A DNA stretch of 64,000 bases. Origin: Phallusia mammillata (Eukaryota; Chordata; Ascidiacea; Phlebobranchia; Ascidiidae). Made by a program: the position numbers and the translations under genes. Location of the stretch: NCBI GenBank assembly GCA_003260075.1, contig QLIY01000611.1, forward strand, positions 35,343 to 99,342, in the 5' to 3' direction. Below the pieces are notes generated by a model. The model searched no databases. It had not been told where the DNA came from and worked only from the letters and a program-made list of their open reading frames with translations. This document shows positions 23,601-30,987 of the stretch, piece by piece. The number at the start of each line of letters is the position of its first letter. Position 1 is the stretch's first letter.

Positions 23601-23785
23601 ATTCTTTTATGCCTCCAGAAATATTTTTCAAAGACAATGCCGCACAATATTAATTTACGGTAAGAGTTTTTGTTACTACTATGGCTAATTTAGGACAACA
23701 GTTTACCATCATCACTTTGGGCTTCGACTCGGGCGATAAAAATCAGCACCGCAACAAACCCACATTTCCAGTAGTTTTCTAACAT
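51..23785 (-). CDS. Giant secreted modular protein with mucin-like linkers (72 exons, 3' end outside window)
   Basis: The gene begins at ATG 23785-23783 and runs leftward off the window. I traced 72 exons whose phases all agree: signal exon, six-exon modules 1-10, one mucin exon, nine linker exons and a truncated module 11, about 2,685 codons. Each module is about 220 residues with one DGGxDMYDxGN-like loop, a HPFIAFF-like core strand, SNLGADG and DPSVCEVYF. N-glycosylation sequons (NLT, NYS, NFS, NES) are frequent, as expected for a secreted protein. No transmembrane segment is visible in the part present, but the C-terminus is missing. Every module and linker is inserted at phase 1, so units can be duplicated without breaking frame. 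I do not recognise the module as a named domain. A role in an extracellular matrix, mucus or tunic-like secretion is inference only. Confidence 0.9.
219..2054 (-). CDS. Module 10 (alpha type), exons 66-71
   Basis: Exons: 2054-1906, 1834-1779, 1059-954, 799-647, 485-367 and 310-219. Blocks are YRYDNPNRLAIRDGGSDMYD, VYFTVNGNRSQARYNQTYR, IAVHPFIAFFTIEKILDDAE, SNLGADGSGSYRDESGTISR, DPSVCEVYFHIFQ and LVFSSPKQNRQSMENNVNLT. The long intron between exons 2 and 3 holds a complete inserted element (1103-1731). The last exon ends GATG|GTAAGT, the normal version of the GC donor seen in module 8. Confidence 0.92.
1103..1731. mobile_element. Non-autonomous DNA element with 12-bp inverted ends and a GTACGG-rich interior
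   Basis: The ends are CCAAGGATGGCA and its reverse complement, flanked by direct copies of ACAAGG (1097-1102 and 1732-1737), a probable 6-bp target duplication. The left third is packed with GTACGG and CCGTAC hexamers in both orientations (about 1118-1280). No coding capacity is visible. It sits in the intron between the second and third exons of module 10. Confidence 0.65.
2248..2509 (-). CDS. Thr-rich linker, two exons (64-65), between modules 9 and 10
   Basis: Exons: 2509-2435 and 2322-2248, each 75 nt and phase 1 symmetric. They encode ISTVIPMTTLPVNTTTTTVT and VSPTVQNTTSPTTATTITST. The second exon is relevant to assembly quality: its acceptor and first 34 nt (within 2289-2328) are repeated exactly at window positions 1-40, next to a poly-G tract. 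Confidence 0.85.
2709..3904 (-). CDS. Module 9 (beta type), exons 58-63
   Basis: Exons: 3904-3759, 3682-3627, 3556-3457, 3370-3218, 3039-2918 and 2788-2709. Blocks are YVYDDRSDPIDSIQDGGNDM, VDFRVDGFKRRAQYNQTYK, LAVHPFIALFNINASAPINR, SNLGADGRGNFQNFSGSVSL, DPSVCEVYFYIAK and INFSFSAATRDRTGLQNLAT. The last exon gives KTPGRRISQAELDATMLATL. It is the best beta consensus in the window. Overlapping plus-strand reading frames at 3208-3444 and 3533-3727 are shadows of these exons. Confidence 0.93.
3975..5354 (-). CDS. Module 8 (alpha type), exons 52-57, with a GC donor
   Basis: Exons: 5354-5212, 5150-5095, 5015-4910, 4760-4608, 4373-4255 and 4066-3975. Blocks are YRYDNPNLITIRDGGRDMYD, VFFTVNGYETRAVYNETYK, IGHPFIAFFTIKKVLGDAQP, SNLGADGSGSYRNESGTISR, DPSVCEVYFHIFQ and LNFTSPKQNRESMENFVNLT. 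The last exon (RVSSDDIRVSMERLLEAKIS) ends GATG followed by GCAAGT instead of GTAAGT. Position and phase match the GT donor of module 10 exactly, so this is read as a GC-AG intron. Confidence 0.9.
5460..5878 (-). CDS. Thr-rich linker, two exons (50-51), between modules 7 and 8
   Basis: Exons: 5878-5795 (84 nt) and 5513-5460 (54 nt), phase 1 symmetric. They encode NSTVPPITTSTSKATTAIST and VNTTVATTSQLETVTATA. The intervening 280 bp is AT-rich intron with no second reading frame. The donor of the second exon is GTTGGT, weaker than its neighbours. Confidence 0.83.
6332..7492 (-). CDS. Module 7 (beta type), exons 44-49
   Basis: Exons: 7492-7347, 7244-7189, 7126-7027, 6924-6772, 6604-6483 and 6411-6332. 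Blocks are SYPINFINDGEGDMYDGGNR (Glu in the loop in place of Gly), VFFIVDGLEQQAQYNETYR, LATQPFIAFFNIDDPQQVEG (Gln replaces the usual His), SDIGADGNGIFENFSGSVSQ, DPSVCEVYFYIAQ and FTFSSPIRDRSNLRNQASLQ. The last exon is KTPGRRISQEELEATMLTTL, nearly identical in style to module 9, which supports duplication of whole alpha-beta pairs. Confidence 0.92.
7605..9283 (-). CDS. Module 6 (alpha type), exons 38-43
   Basis: Exons: 9283-9135, 9021-8966, 8876-8771, 8431-8279, 7988-7870 and 7696-7605. Blocks are YKYDDSNLKMIDDGGKDMYD, VFFTVNGNETQAKYNRSYR, NLGHPFIAFFSIGKIQDDAE, SNLGTDGIGIYRNESGTITR, DPSICEVYFHIFQ and LSFFSPNQDFQTMENFVNLT. The first exon opens with a run of Ala codons (AAAEAMKVL). An 83-nt poly-G (8602-8684) lies in the intron between exons 3 and 4, and a poly-G with flanking duplicates (8059-8217) in the next intron. 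Neither alters the coding exons. Confidence 0.92.
8059..8217. repeat. 71-bp direct duplicate around a 10-G tract
   Basis: Copies at 8059-8129 and 8147-8217 differ at one base and flank poly-G 8130-8139. Intronic in module 6. Same signature as the other homopolymer joints in the window. Confidence 0.75.
8602..8684. repeat. 83-nt poly-G tract
   Basis: Uninterrupted G over 83 nt in a module 6 intron. A genomic run of this length is improbable. It resembles no-signal G calls from two-colour sequencing pulled into a gap. It creates spurious Pro-only or Gly-only reading frames. Confidence 0.8.
9550..9738 (-). CDS. Thr-rich linker, two exons (36-37), between modules 5 and 6
   Basis: Exons: 9738-9664 (75 nt) and 9594-9550 (45 nt), both phase 1 in and out. 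They encode VSTSEPTVTTLEDTTTTLTT and VVTTTVITTTTLVPD. The composition is Thr/Val/Pro with no Cys, consistent with a short O-glycosylated spacer. The first linker exon begins EIP, as do the first linkers after modules 7 (EIPNNS) and 9 (EIPEIS), so these exons are paralogous copies that travelled with the module pairs. Confidence 0.85.
10029..11718 (-). CDS. Module 5 (beta type), exons 30-35
   Basis: Exons: 11718-11564, 11463-11408, 11336-11237, 11162-11007, 10589-10468 and 10108-10029. Key blocks are VNSIQDGGNDMYDYGNR, IYFAADGIDTFAEYNHTYR, LASHPFVAFFFINSTQKTNR, SNLGADGTGSFANFSGSVSL, then SDASVCEVFFYLSK and FGYMLLST. The fourth exon is 156 nt rather than 153, one residue longer than in all other paired modules. 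The last exon starts KSPGRQILQDELEATMLTTL, the beta terminal helix. The first intron donor is GTGAGT and the others are GT(A/T)-type. Confidence 0.92.
11896..16186 (-). CDS. Module 4 (alpha type), exons 24-29
   Basis: Exons: 16186-16038, 14860-14805, 14558-14453, 14090-13938, 12466-12348 and 11984-11896. The loop block reads LYDSSDLLKITDGGNDMFDD, the fourth exon has SALGSDGRGNF and DPSICEVYFHIYQ, and the fifth has FSFATPKQDQHNMHNYVNLT. It is the longest module genomically because its introns hold transposon remnants (13,312-13,905; 15,217-15,556) and four homopolymer-flanked duplications. A motif at 14,640-14,695 resembles exon ends, but its frame hits a stop, so I exclude it. Confidence 0.9.
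12647..12684. repeat. Poly-G and N joint
   Basis: Ten G (12647-12656) and an N (12684) bound about 27 nt resembling 12220-12250. Intron of module 4. Confidence 0.6.
13057..13224. repeat. 158-bp copy of a nearby element ending in poly-C
   Basis: 13057-13214 matches the left part of the element at 13577-13734 without visible difference, and then enters ten C (13215-13224). It could be a truncated second insertion, but the poly-C boundary favours a gap-filling artefact. Confidence 0.6.
13312..13905. mobile_element. Old hAT-like miniature element, host of a nested insertion
   Basis: The left end CAGTGGTTCTCAAT and a right end containing GAGAACC form imperfect hAT-type terminal repeats, and GGTCCATG motifs recur inside. 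No clear 8-bp target duplication remains. A second element (13576-13835) is inserted within it. Intron of module 4. Confidence 0.5.
13576..13835. mobile_element. 260-bp miniature element with 8-bp target duplication, nested
   Basis: Ends are CATGGGCGCCGGCA and the reverse complement of CATGGGCGCCGCCA. The target ACTGGTCC is repeated exactly on both sides (13568-13575 and 13836-13843), which fits a hAT-type transposition. A 158-bp identical copy of its left part occurs at 13057-13214, ending in a poly-C tract. Confidence 0.7.
14105..14275. repeat. About 80-bp direct duplicate around an 11-C tract
   Basis: The sequence from about 14105 is repeated from 14196, flanking poly-C 14185-14195. Intron of module 4. 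The copies differ by a base or two. Confidence 0.7.
14908..15049. repeat. Duplicate around two poly-C tracts
   Basis: About 60 bp (ATACATATATATATTGCAAC onward) occurs twice, each copy followed by a C run (14967-14977 and 15039-15049). Intron of module 4. Confidence 0.7.
15217..15556. mobile_element. 340-bp hAT-like miniature element in module 4 intron
   Basis: CAGTCCTCTTCAACC at the left end and GGTTGAAGAGCATTG at the right end are imperfect inverted repeats (14-15 bp). The interior has GACGTA(A/T)-type motifs but no open frame. GTTTAGAT upstream and GTTTAGAC downstream may be remnants of a target duplication offset by two bases. Confidence 0.5.
16407..16975 (-). CDS. Thr-rich linker, three small exons (21-23), between modules 3 and 4
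   Basis: Exons: 16975-16877 (99 nt), 16800-16750 (51 nt) and 16460-16407 (54 nt), each phase 1 to phase 1. They encode a flexible linker: NSATTTKTDDTTTATPS, then VTTTLSTTVQTSTT, then AETVAQSSIQSTFFDIP. The first two are mucin-like. The third lacks the Thr runs and may be the degenerate beginning of module 4. No Cys is present. The same phase symmetry lets these exons be gained, lost or skipped without a frameshift, so alternative splicing of linker length is possible. Confidence 0.85.
17042..18798 (-). CDS. Module 3 (beta type), exons 15-20
   Basis: Exons: 18798-18644, 18491-18436, 18379-18280, 17652-17500, 17352-17231 and 17121-17042. Beta hallmarks are the YVYDDTTDPVNSIVDGDSDM loop, TNRNYSIE at the end of the third exon, SGSVF with a SLFFEGIQVYEALDASVCEV block, an Arg-rich fifth exon (SSPLRGRRSLRSEA) and a last exon starting NAPGRQITQAELETTML. 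The loop has DGDSDMYDEGN in place of DGGNDMYDxGN. A 504-bp hAT-like element (17757-18260) is inserted in the intron between exons 3 and 4 of the module without touching splice sites. Confidence 0.92.
17757..18260. mobile_element. 504-bp hAT-like non-autonomous element in module 3 intron
   Basis: Ends CAGCGGTTCTCAAACT and AGTTTGAGAACCGCTG are perfect inverted repeats over 16 bp. Subterminal GGTCCGCGGTCC-type motifs are typical of animal hAT miniature elements. The flanking 8-mers do not match, so the target duplication has decayed. Confidence 0.7.
18895..20193 (-). CDS. Module 2 (alpha type), exons 9-14
   Basis: Exons: 20193-20045, 19985-19930, 19822-19717, 19614-19462, 19337-19219 and 18986-18895. 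The loop block ends FPYSYDNSDSNMIQDGGN then DMYDDGNK. The strand block is VYFTVNGNQTWAKYDQTYK. The fourth exon carries SNLGADGNGEYSNETGSIT and DPSVCEVYFHVYK. The fifth reads LSFTSPQQDSEGMANFVNLT, typical of alpha modules. A poly-C tract at 19100-19109 lies in the intron before the last exon, and a second copy of that exon's 5' end sits at about 19111-19126. I take that second copy as an assembly duplicate. Confidence 0.92.
18972..19220. repeat. Duplicate of about 110 bp around a 10-C tract, copying an exon edge
   Basis: Poly-C 19100-19109 is flanked by copies. The right copy repeats the first bases of the sixth exon of module 2, so a naive gene finder could call a false exon there. Confidence 0.75.
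20342..20929 (-). CDS. Mucin-like Thr/Ser/Pro exon with 18-residue tandem repeats (exon 8)
   Basis: This 588-nt exon (phase 1 in and out) separates module 1 from module 2. It encodes about 196 residues dominated by Thr, with Ser, Pro, Ala and Glu and no Cys. The core is an array of 54-nt repeats of type SATTTTEATTETTSDPPT, about eight copies, degenerating at the C-terminal end (TSGTTRTGVASTTTSNPPV). Successive copies alternate between ATIETTSNPP and ATTETTSDPP, so the array probably grew as 36-residue pairs. Such stretches are heavily O-glycosylated stalks in known mucins; that function is inferred from composition. The CDS reading is on the minus strand; the plus strand reads Val-rich nonsense. 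Confidence 0.9.
21067..22641 (-). CDS. Module 1 (solitary, divergent), exons 2-7
   Basis: Exons: 22641-22487, 22264-22206, 22140-22047, 21597-21430, 21359-21223 and 21152-21067. Phases are 1/0/2/0/0/2 and end in 1, as in every later module. The order of blocks is conserved: loop block (DSGSGMYVKGNE), short strand (LLVNGSTTEKVMYGQTYR), AIHPFVALW, SEFGSDD with APSVCEVFF, then LGYTLLSK and the terminal helix VTKLEIRNTINKLLGS. It is the most diverged copy: the acidic DGGxDMYD loop is reduced to DSGSGMYV and it is not paired with a second module. The donor at the fifth exon is GTCAGT, weaker than the usual GTAAGT. Confidence 0.88.
23707..23785 (-). CDS. Signal-peptide exon (exon 1) of the giant modular gene
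   Basis: This 79-nt exon encodes 26 residues beginning MLENYWKCGFVAVLIFIARV, then EAQSDD, with one extra base. The hydrophobic stretch followed by VEA-Q is a good cleavable signal peptide, with cleavage probably after VEA. The exon ends at a GT donor (GTAAAC) in phase 1. It joins exon 2 at 22641, giving SDDDSFDIDDAM. The start was chosen because it is the only ATG giving a signal sequence in the correct phase for the downstream exons. Confidence 0.88.
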
Positions 23786-24023
23786 CTTTATGGACCCTGG
23801 AAAAATTTGAACAAATATATCAGCAAACTATTTGTAATTTTTCAGTCAAGTGCTAGTCAATCATACACCGCTCCAATCAACTCTGATCAAACTTTTTTTC
23901 GCCCACAGATATATACATCAACTTTTTTCTTGAACTTTTGAAAGCAGCAATCCAAAAACTCCGTCGTTTTTTAATGCGTGGGAGCAAATGCTGATCACTG
24001 CTACTCTGCGACGAGCAAACAGG

Positions 24024-24031
24024 TTTTTATA
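24024..24031 (-). promoter_or_regulatory. Candidate TATA box of the giant modular gene
   Basis: The minus strand reads TATAAAAA here, about 240 nt upstream of the start codon at 23785. That would place transcription start near 23995 with a 5' UTR of about 210 nt. No TFIIB or initiator element is convincing, so this is a position-based inference. Confidence 0.4.
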
Positions 24032-24044
24032 ACCAACAAGCGCC

Positions 24045-26450
24045 CGCAGGCCCGGCACCTAGGTATAAGTATAGATATGGTGGAATAAAGGTGCCGTGGG
24101 CGCAGTTTGCTTCTGCTCACGGTATGGTTCGGCATTGGCTGTGTTGCAGACAACTACAAATTAATTAACACTAGGGAGTTAATCATGGCAATGCGACATC
24201 TTGTCGGTTTTAAGTCGCTGTTTGTCTTGCATAAACCGCAGAGTGGTTAAAACAAATAAGATATAATTTTTTATTATTATTCACAAATAGGTAGACTACC
24301 AGGTCTAATAGGTTCATGAAGCGATACCATTCAAACTTTTGTTCAGTCTTTTGTGGTAATGCTGTGAAATAAGTGCAATATTATAATATTAAACAATATC
24401 AATTTAATTTTCATATTTTATGTTACATAGGTCCTTAATGCAAAGCTCTACAGTATGTGACCTTTAGCAACATGTTTCCTCCCTTGCTGCAAATGCAAAT
24501 AATTGCCCCGTGGTTTACCCAAAACTCCACAATTGCCTTGTTGAAGCCAAATGACCTTGTCTGTGGGTTCGGAAATGTCGTGCTGTGAGACAGAATGTGG
24601 CCGAAACTGCCCCAGGCAACCACTAAGTCGATAACAATCTCAAAGTGCGAAGTCATGGCTGATTTGAGAAGATTATAGCTTTTAACTTTTTCTCTTCGCG
24701 TCTTTTGCAATGTTTGTTGCATTTACAAACATTACGAAAACGAGCAAGATTTTTGTTTTGGGATTAACACATATTCTTGATGTATGCTGTTTAAAGTTAT
24801 TGCGGAAAACGGCTTATGGATGATGTTTACGCGTTGATGTTCACCAAATGAACAATTTGTACCAGCCTCACATTTTGCGTTAAAAAATAAATTAAACGTT
24901 GTTTACTCCCATTAAGCCAACCTTGTAACACATTTTACAATACGCCTTAAAAACTAGTTGCAAACCACCAGAAAAAGTAACAGAATGATTTTAGCCGCAA
25001 CACATAGATTTATAACTCACTTTTATCAGTTGCGGGTTGCGGCGGGTATTTTTTTATAAACAGGTCTTGCCAAGAAGAAAAGACGGCAATGTGCGCCCAG
25101 TCGCCCACGCATCTCCTTTTAATGCAACATATTTTATTCTGCAAAGATGTGCCGATTAAGTGCTTCTTGTCACGTGACTAAAACAACATGCTCCCGGCTT
25201 TTTCGGTAGTGTGTCTGACAGGTCACGGACCCTTTTCACCTCATTTGCACTTGTAACTGTGTTTAACAGTTTGACCTTTGTTAAAAAGTATGTTCTGATC
25301 ATGCTAAAACTAACCTTTTGTTGGCCTGTTATTATTTCAACAGTTTTCAGGTTGCGACGTATTTTTTCATGTTCCTTTTTTCGTGTGGTTGGACAAGAAC
25401 ATCGTTTGCCCGGCGGGGTTTAAAAATAAACTTTGTTTGTTTCATGTCAACGCAAAGCAATGTTTTGACATACAGCAATTAGTGTTGTATGGCAACAAAC
25501 GTTAAAAGATTTTGTTTGACTTTAAATTATCAGCAAAGCAATATAGGCTTATACAAAACGCAAAATCTGATGAAAGCGTTACAGATATGATATCTCGTCT
25601 CCGAGCCGACACTTACCTCTTTGCCGCCCTCCGCTGGATCAGGTTATGGCATGGCACCGACAAGTAAATTGGAAGTACAAGAAGCAAAATTCTGCCTATA
25701 AACTATAAAAATCCAGGATACAGAAGCATGTTTAAACGGAATCAACAGTATATATTTTCCCATAAAGACAGTTTGTTACTGTAAACAAGTAAAAATCAGG
25801 GTATACTGTAGAAGAGTATTACAGTAAAACATGCTACAGTAAAAAATTCTGTCAGTTTTTACTACAGTATACTACAGTAAAACATGCTGTCAGTCGTCCA
25901 ACCAACGAAGCAAACATACATTTACAGTGAGGAAACGCACTAAACACAATATCAGGTGGTCGTGCCTTCTGGTGGCGTCAGACTAGTCGACCCTTGTCGG
26001 TGTACCGCAAAGATAAGGTTTTTGTAAAACAGGAGTGAAGGATGTGTGGGAATGACGATATAAACTACGTTTTTTAACGAGTGGATGGTAGAATATTGAT
26101 TCGCAAGTTAATTGTGGAATAGGAAATTGTTATCACTTGAATTTGCCTGAAAATAAATATTACTTTTCTTTCAGACTCTCGGTGTGTAATGTTCGTAAGG
26201 TATGTTTGTCTCGGAATCAAGTGGCCTGTTTTTGACAATACATATAAAAATATGACGTGAATGGTTGAAGGTTCATGTTTTCGTCATTAAGCGAGAAGCC
26301 TCCACCAAACCTAAGTCGAATTCCGAAAGTGAGAAATTTCAACCCAAGGAAACTTAAATTGGTTGACGCAAAGTGTATCATTGAACTTAAAAGTCAAAAC
26401 TAAACAATTAAAAACTTCTAGCTCACCAGCTTTATAAGCGTTATGCATTC
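24045..26450. other. Intergenic stretch, nothing coding supported
   Basis: It separates the modular gene promoter from the 3' end of CYP26 copy 1. A 95-codon minus-strand frame (24435-24722) has no recognisable motif or splice context. The only structure noted is the ACTACAGTA repeat cluster. Confidence 0.5.
25745..25890. repeat. Short imperfect repeats around ACTACAGTAAAACATGCT
   Basis: The motif CTACAGTAAAACATGCT and shorter forms (TACAGTA, TTACTGTA) recur several times within about 145 bp, on both strands. It lies between the modular gene promoter and CYP26 copy 1. No gene or known element is associated. Confidence 0.4.
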
Positions 26451-26667
26451 ACATTTTATTTTTGATCTAATTGATTGCAAGTGAATCAGGGATGCTGTTC
26501 TAAATCCTGCTTTGTTACTTGCTTGTTTTGTATTCAGTGCTTTTGGAGGTTCAGATAAAGCTTTATGACATTCTTGTACGTAGCATGAGCTGACATAAGC
26601 CTTTTTAAACGGCCAAACACCCACAGACAAACAGCGGAAAAAAGTACAAGCAAATTTTTGTGCCAAT

Positions 26668-26673
26668 TTTATT
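26668..26673 (-). terminator. Polyadenylation signal AATAAA for CYP26 copy 1
   Basis: The minus strand has AATAAA 124 nt past the stop codon of CYP26 copy 1. Another AATAAA lies at 26455-26460. Which is used cannot be told from sequence alone. Confidence 0.45.
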
Positions 26674-26796
26674 AAATACCATTGACTTGTGACGGGCAAA
26701 GACAGTTGTGAAATTTTTCATTCAATTTCGTTAAAAAACATTACAGAGCAAAAACATAAAATCTATTTAGTCACTTAAAACTTGTTTTTTTACAAG

Positions 26797-29700
26797 TCAT
26801 TCACTGTAAGGTTTAACGGCAATTTTCACAGACTTGTGGGCTCTCATCATAGGACTGGTTGCAATGTTTGCTTTGGTGACCAAGTTAATGTCGACGCTCC
26901 GAACAAGCTGGAACAGAAAGAGACGAAGGAAGAGTAACCCGTAATTTTTTCCAGCACACATTCGAGCTCCTTTTCCGAACGGAACAAAACTGAAGGAAGA
27001 TGCCTTACTCTTTGCCCCATCGATGTTGTTGTCAGTAATTTCATTTTCGGGATCGTGTAGGTCTTTTTCTGGCTCAAATCTCGTTTTGTCTTCTTTGTGA
27101 AGAATTTTTCCAGCTGCTTCTTCGTGCGTAAACCGAATGCTGTATATAACCTGCCATCCTTTCGGTATTTGGTATTTCTGTCGAGTTACAATAAATTTGT
27201 TAAAACATAACTTTAACATATTTAAAATCGAATTCCTTAAAATCTTTGCAGAAGATAGGAGATCAAGTTTGCAAACAGCTTTATCTCTATTATCAACTCG
27301 TTTCGCTCACCCCAACTTGAAATGTTTTCAGTGCCACACGAATTGCTCCAGGAATGGTAGGTGTTACGCGCATGGTTTCATTCACAACTCGACACAAGTA
27401 GGGAAGTTTATTGAAGTTTTCGTGTTGCAGATTTACCAAGGGCGTGTCCCATAATCCAACCTCACGAATCTCCTGGCGCAAACGTTCAATGATCTAAACA
27501 ACAAAAAATAATACAAAACCATGTAAACTGTTTTTTCTCCAATTCTAATATGTTATAAGAATAGTTCCGTGTCACTTTAATGTGAAAAACACTAGCGAAC
27601 GTTCCAACCTGTGGTCGTTGTGATAAGTGCAGCATCAGAAGTGACGAGGAACAACGTAGGCTCTGTGATCCAGCGAAGATGAATTCCAGCGAGAGATTTT
27701 GCAAGTTCTCCAATGTGATAGTTGTTTTTTGTTCCGCCCGTGCAAGCTTTAGGATGTTTACCATGACACTTTCAGCTCCACTTTTCTCGTCGGATAAATC
27801 GTCCTCCACTGAAGACTCGAGTCTTGGGCGCAATTTGGTTTCCACTTTTTTAAAGATAAATTCTTGAGCTTTGAGACCCTTAACAGAACAAATATACTAA
27901 AAAAATTTGCACCAGATATTAAAACTGAAAGCATGAGAACCCAGAATAGTTTTGTCATTTACCTTATAGAAGCTGAAACCGGGAAGTGCAATTGGCAAAC
28001 AAAGAATGCTGTTAACAATATCTTCTTCAGCTTGTATGTAACGTTGTATATCGGGATCATCAGGGGAGATACCAAGCAGCACCGTCATCATCGTTTTAGA
28101 GACCATCTGCGTGCAAGCCTCAAAGACAGATATTGAGTCACGCGATTGCCATTCCTGCAATACATTATACCTTCAAACACTTGTCCTGTCCATTTTGTGT
28201 TGTTTTGTTAAGGTCCGACACTGTTTGTCTGAATTCTGAAATATACCGTCTAAATTTCATCGTAAAAATCATATGACGGAAGTCAGAATAGAACCCATAG
28301 CGAGAAATTATTAGTGACTTCCATGTTGTTCAGTGGCAAGCTGCTTTCATTGTCGCAGTTGATTTGTCAACGTCGCCTTTTTCGTTTATCTTGTCCCAGC
28401 GTTTGCGAACACCCGTGGATTTTCGACGAAACCAAAAACGAACATACCAGCGGGGGTCTACCTGGGTCCAGTCCTTACACGAAAGACGCCGTAATTATGA
28501 CAAGTCGAGGTGCAAATCATGTAACACCGAAAAAGGCTCAGTTACATCTTATTAAAAACTTAAACATTGAATTTTTGCTACTGTTTTTTTAAAAGACTAC
28601 AGAAGAAATATTTCTTTTAAAACTAAACGAGACCTTAATGTGACTTTCAATTCGGCTGATCATCACAGGAGAATATTTATTGATGAATTTTGGCGAAAAG
28701 GCACGAAGGGCCAAGCGCTTTATCTTGGAGTGGGTGTTTTTGTCTCCATTAACGATTCCGTTGGTTCCCAGGATGCGCCGGGTAGTTTCGGGCCAAACAG
28801 CTTCCACCAAATTTCCTTCAAATCAAAATTCTTATTTTTTTCACCGCTGTCGTAAAAAATATATCGTTCCAATAGTACAGTGGTCGGCAACCGCCGGTCC
28901 GCGGCCCGGTACCGGTCCGCGACGAGTTGGTTACCGGGCCGTATAATTTTTCAGGTTAAATGCCACAAAACATTTTGCCCATGTATCCCGGGGTTGATAA
29001 ACTAATTTAACGTTTTTATCGCTAAATATTTGTAGTTTTTTGAAGACCGGTCCGCGATAAAATTTCACCTTCTAAAGCGGTCCGCAGTGCAAAAAAGGTT
29101 GCCGACCCCTGCAATATTATAATAAAATAGGTGAGAGTGACAAACCAGGACAATGGCACTTAAAAGAGAGAAATTGTTTTTATGACGTACATTAGTTTGT
29201 CATCATATTCATAAGTTTTAAATTATCTGTTGCATTGCTCCAAATCTACCCAAATAGTTTCTTTAATGCAATTTTAATTACGCAGATGTTTAATGCAATG
29301 TAGTGTTTATATTTGTGCTTTATTAAAGAAAATTCTATTATAGTTTCAAAACATTACCTTCTCCAAGGAGAATAGGCCGAATATTTTCCTCGCCTATTAA
29401 AACAACAGTAGGTCTGCCAAACAGGTGAGTCTTGTAGACGTTTCCAAACTGTTTCCTGCGTCTTCTCTCGTATCTTTCACCCTTTAAACAAGTGTTATGT
29501 AATAATGTATAAAAATTGTAATGTAAAAATTTGTAATAGAATGGGACTTGGCTATCAACCTTTGTTAAATGACTTACCACAAACAGAAAATGAAGCGTTT
29601 CCCCAATGATAGGAAGTCCCATGATTCCGTCAGGTAAAGGCAGCGAAGACAGTGAGTCCTTGGTTCCCAGCCATTTCATCGTCCACAGATAACAAGCAGA

Positions 29701-29847
29701 ATAATACAACACACAAGGAGTTACCAAGTAAACGACCAGAAATCGTAGAATTTCCGGATGAAGTGTCAGATTTGCTACTAAATGCATAACCAAATCTGTT
29801 GCGTTTTCAGAGGCATTGATGCCTGGATGTTGAGAGACTTCATTCAT
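26797..29847 (-). CDS. CYP26-like cytochrome P450 (copy 1, 7 exons, 533 aa)
   Basis: Exons: 29847-29578, 29481-29358, 28815-28634, 28154-27963, 27878-27609, 27493-27311 and 27177-26797 (stop TGA). The protein is 533 residues. An N-terminal membrane anchor (ILRFLVVYLVTPCVLYYSAC) precedes LPLPDGIMGLPIIGETLHF and FGNVYKTHLFGRPTVVLIG, both diagnostic of the CYP26 family. The K-helix is ETMR (385-388) and the haem loop is FVPFGKGARMCAGK with Cys481. CYP26 enzymes are endoplasmic-reticulum monooxygenases that hydroxylate retinoic acid. Oddities: the I-helix reads AGSQS (325-329), lacking the usual Thr, and the PERF region reads FEPEKDL, with Lys for Arg. Substrate and activity may have shifted. Family call is strong; orthology is not resolved. 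Confidence 0.92.
28878..29111. mobile_element. 234-bp hAT-like miniature element between exons of CYP26 copy 1
   Basis: CAGTGGTCGGCAACC at the left and GGTTGCCGACCCCTG at the right are hAT-type inverted ends. Flanks CAATAGTA and CAATATTA (one mismatch) are an 8-bp target duplication. It lies in the intron between exons 2 and 3. Confidence 0.75.
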
Positions 29848-30756
29848 CTTTTATGTGTATTAAGTTCAGATCCCGGTTAAACTATTTTTCTGTAAAATTA
29901 AGTAAAATATTATCACAAATTGGTAAAAGACAGTTAACACTATCACGTTCTTTTACGTTGTTATATTTTAGTTGTTTTGTTAAAATAAATATTGTTTACT
30001 TTTCAAAAAAAATATAAAATAAAGTCTAGTTTGTTGTAAAATTCTTCGCGATATGCAGTCAAACAGCACTATGTTGCGCCCCGTATATTTAATTATAACT
30101 TAGCACTTACAATAATTGCAGACAAACAACTAGATATGCACTGTTTCAATGAAAAAAAAAACATTCATTCTTTAGAATGACGCTTCTTTAACAATAAAAC
30201 ACTACAGACAAAACCATGATTTAAGTCTGAATTAACTTTCAGATCTGTTCTACAAAAGCTGTAGCTCTCCACATTTAATTTGACATTTTTAAAAAGAAAG
30301 GACTTTAAAGTCAACTCTTCGCCCGTATTATTTACGAAGGCGCGAAAGACAAAAATAATTTTCTGACCCACTTTTTTCTCTGATTCCTGTTGACCTCTGT
30401 GTTCTCTCCAATAATCGATTTCGCCCCGTAAAATAATCCAACGGACGTAAAGGTTAATTATTTGTTAATGAAATTAGAGTATGTGCTTGCTCTTTTACGT
30501 GTTGTGAAACAATAACAAGAAATTTGATCTAAAATGTAAGTTATATATAGACTATATATATAATAAACTAAAAATCAGCATAAAAAAACATAAAATCAAC
30601 CTTTTACCAAAAGAAGACAGACTTATAGTTGTCAAAATATATATATTCACAAACTAGTAAACAATGTTAAAACTCCTACTGGCAGTGTACGAATTCACAC
30701 CAACATAACAAATGGGATGGTAAATTTGCGTGAAGCGAAAAAACATTGTCCTAAAA

Positions 30757-30987
30757 CAGTGGTTCTCAAACTTTTTTGACCGCGACCCAAATTTGAGTTT
30801 TATGAATATCTCACGNTTGCATGTGGCCATTTGTATCGGATTTAAATTCGTTGGGTCTATCCACTTTAATCGCATGGGCGCCATGATTTATTTTCGCTGA
30901 AATTCTGATCTGCATTAACAGCTGGTTTGTATCCATCCCCCCCCCCGACCCATGTTTGGGTCGCGACCCATACTTTGAGAACCACTG
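30757..30987. mobile_element. hAT-like miniature element with perfect 8-bp target duplication and a chimeric core
   Basis: CAGTGGTTCTCAAAC and its inverted partner bound the element, and TCCTAAAA is repeated exactly on both sides (30749-30756, 30988-30995). The core (about 30817-30936) is bounded by one N and ten C. It copies sequence found about 415 bp to the right (near 31,231-31,351), so the interior is probably misassembled. Confidence 0.7.

Noticed and set aside
24435..24722. 95-codon minus-strand frame upstream of the modular gene
   Set aside because: No recognisable motif, no convincing promoter, splice sites or polyadenylation signal; length is within chance for this region.
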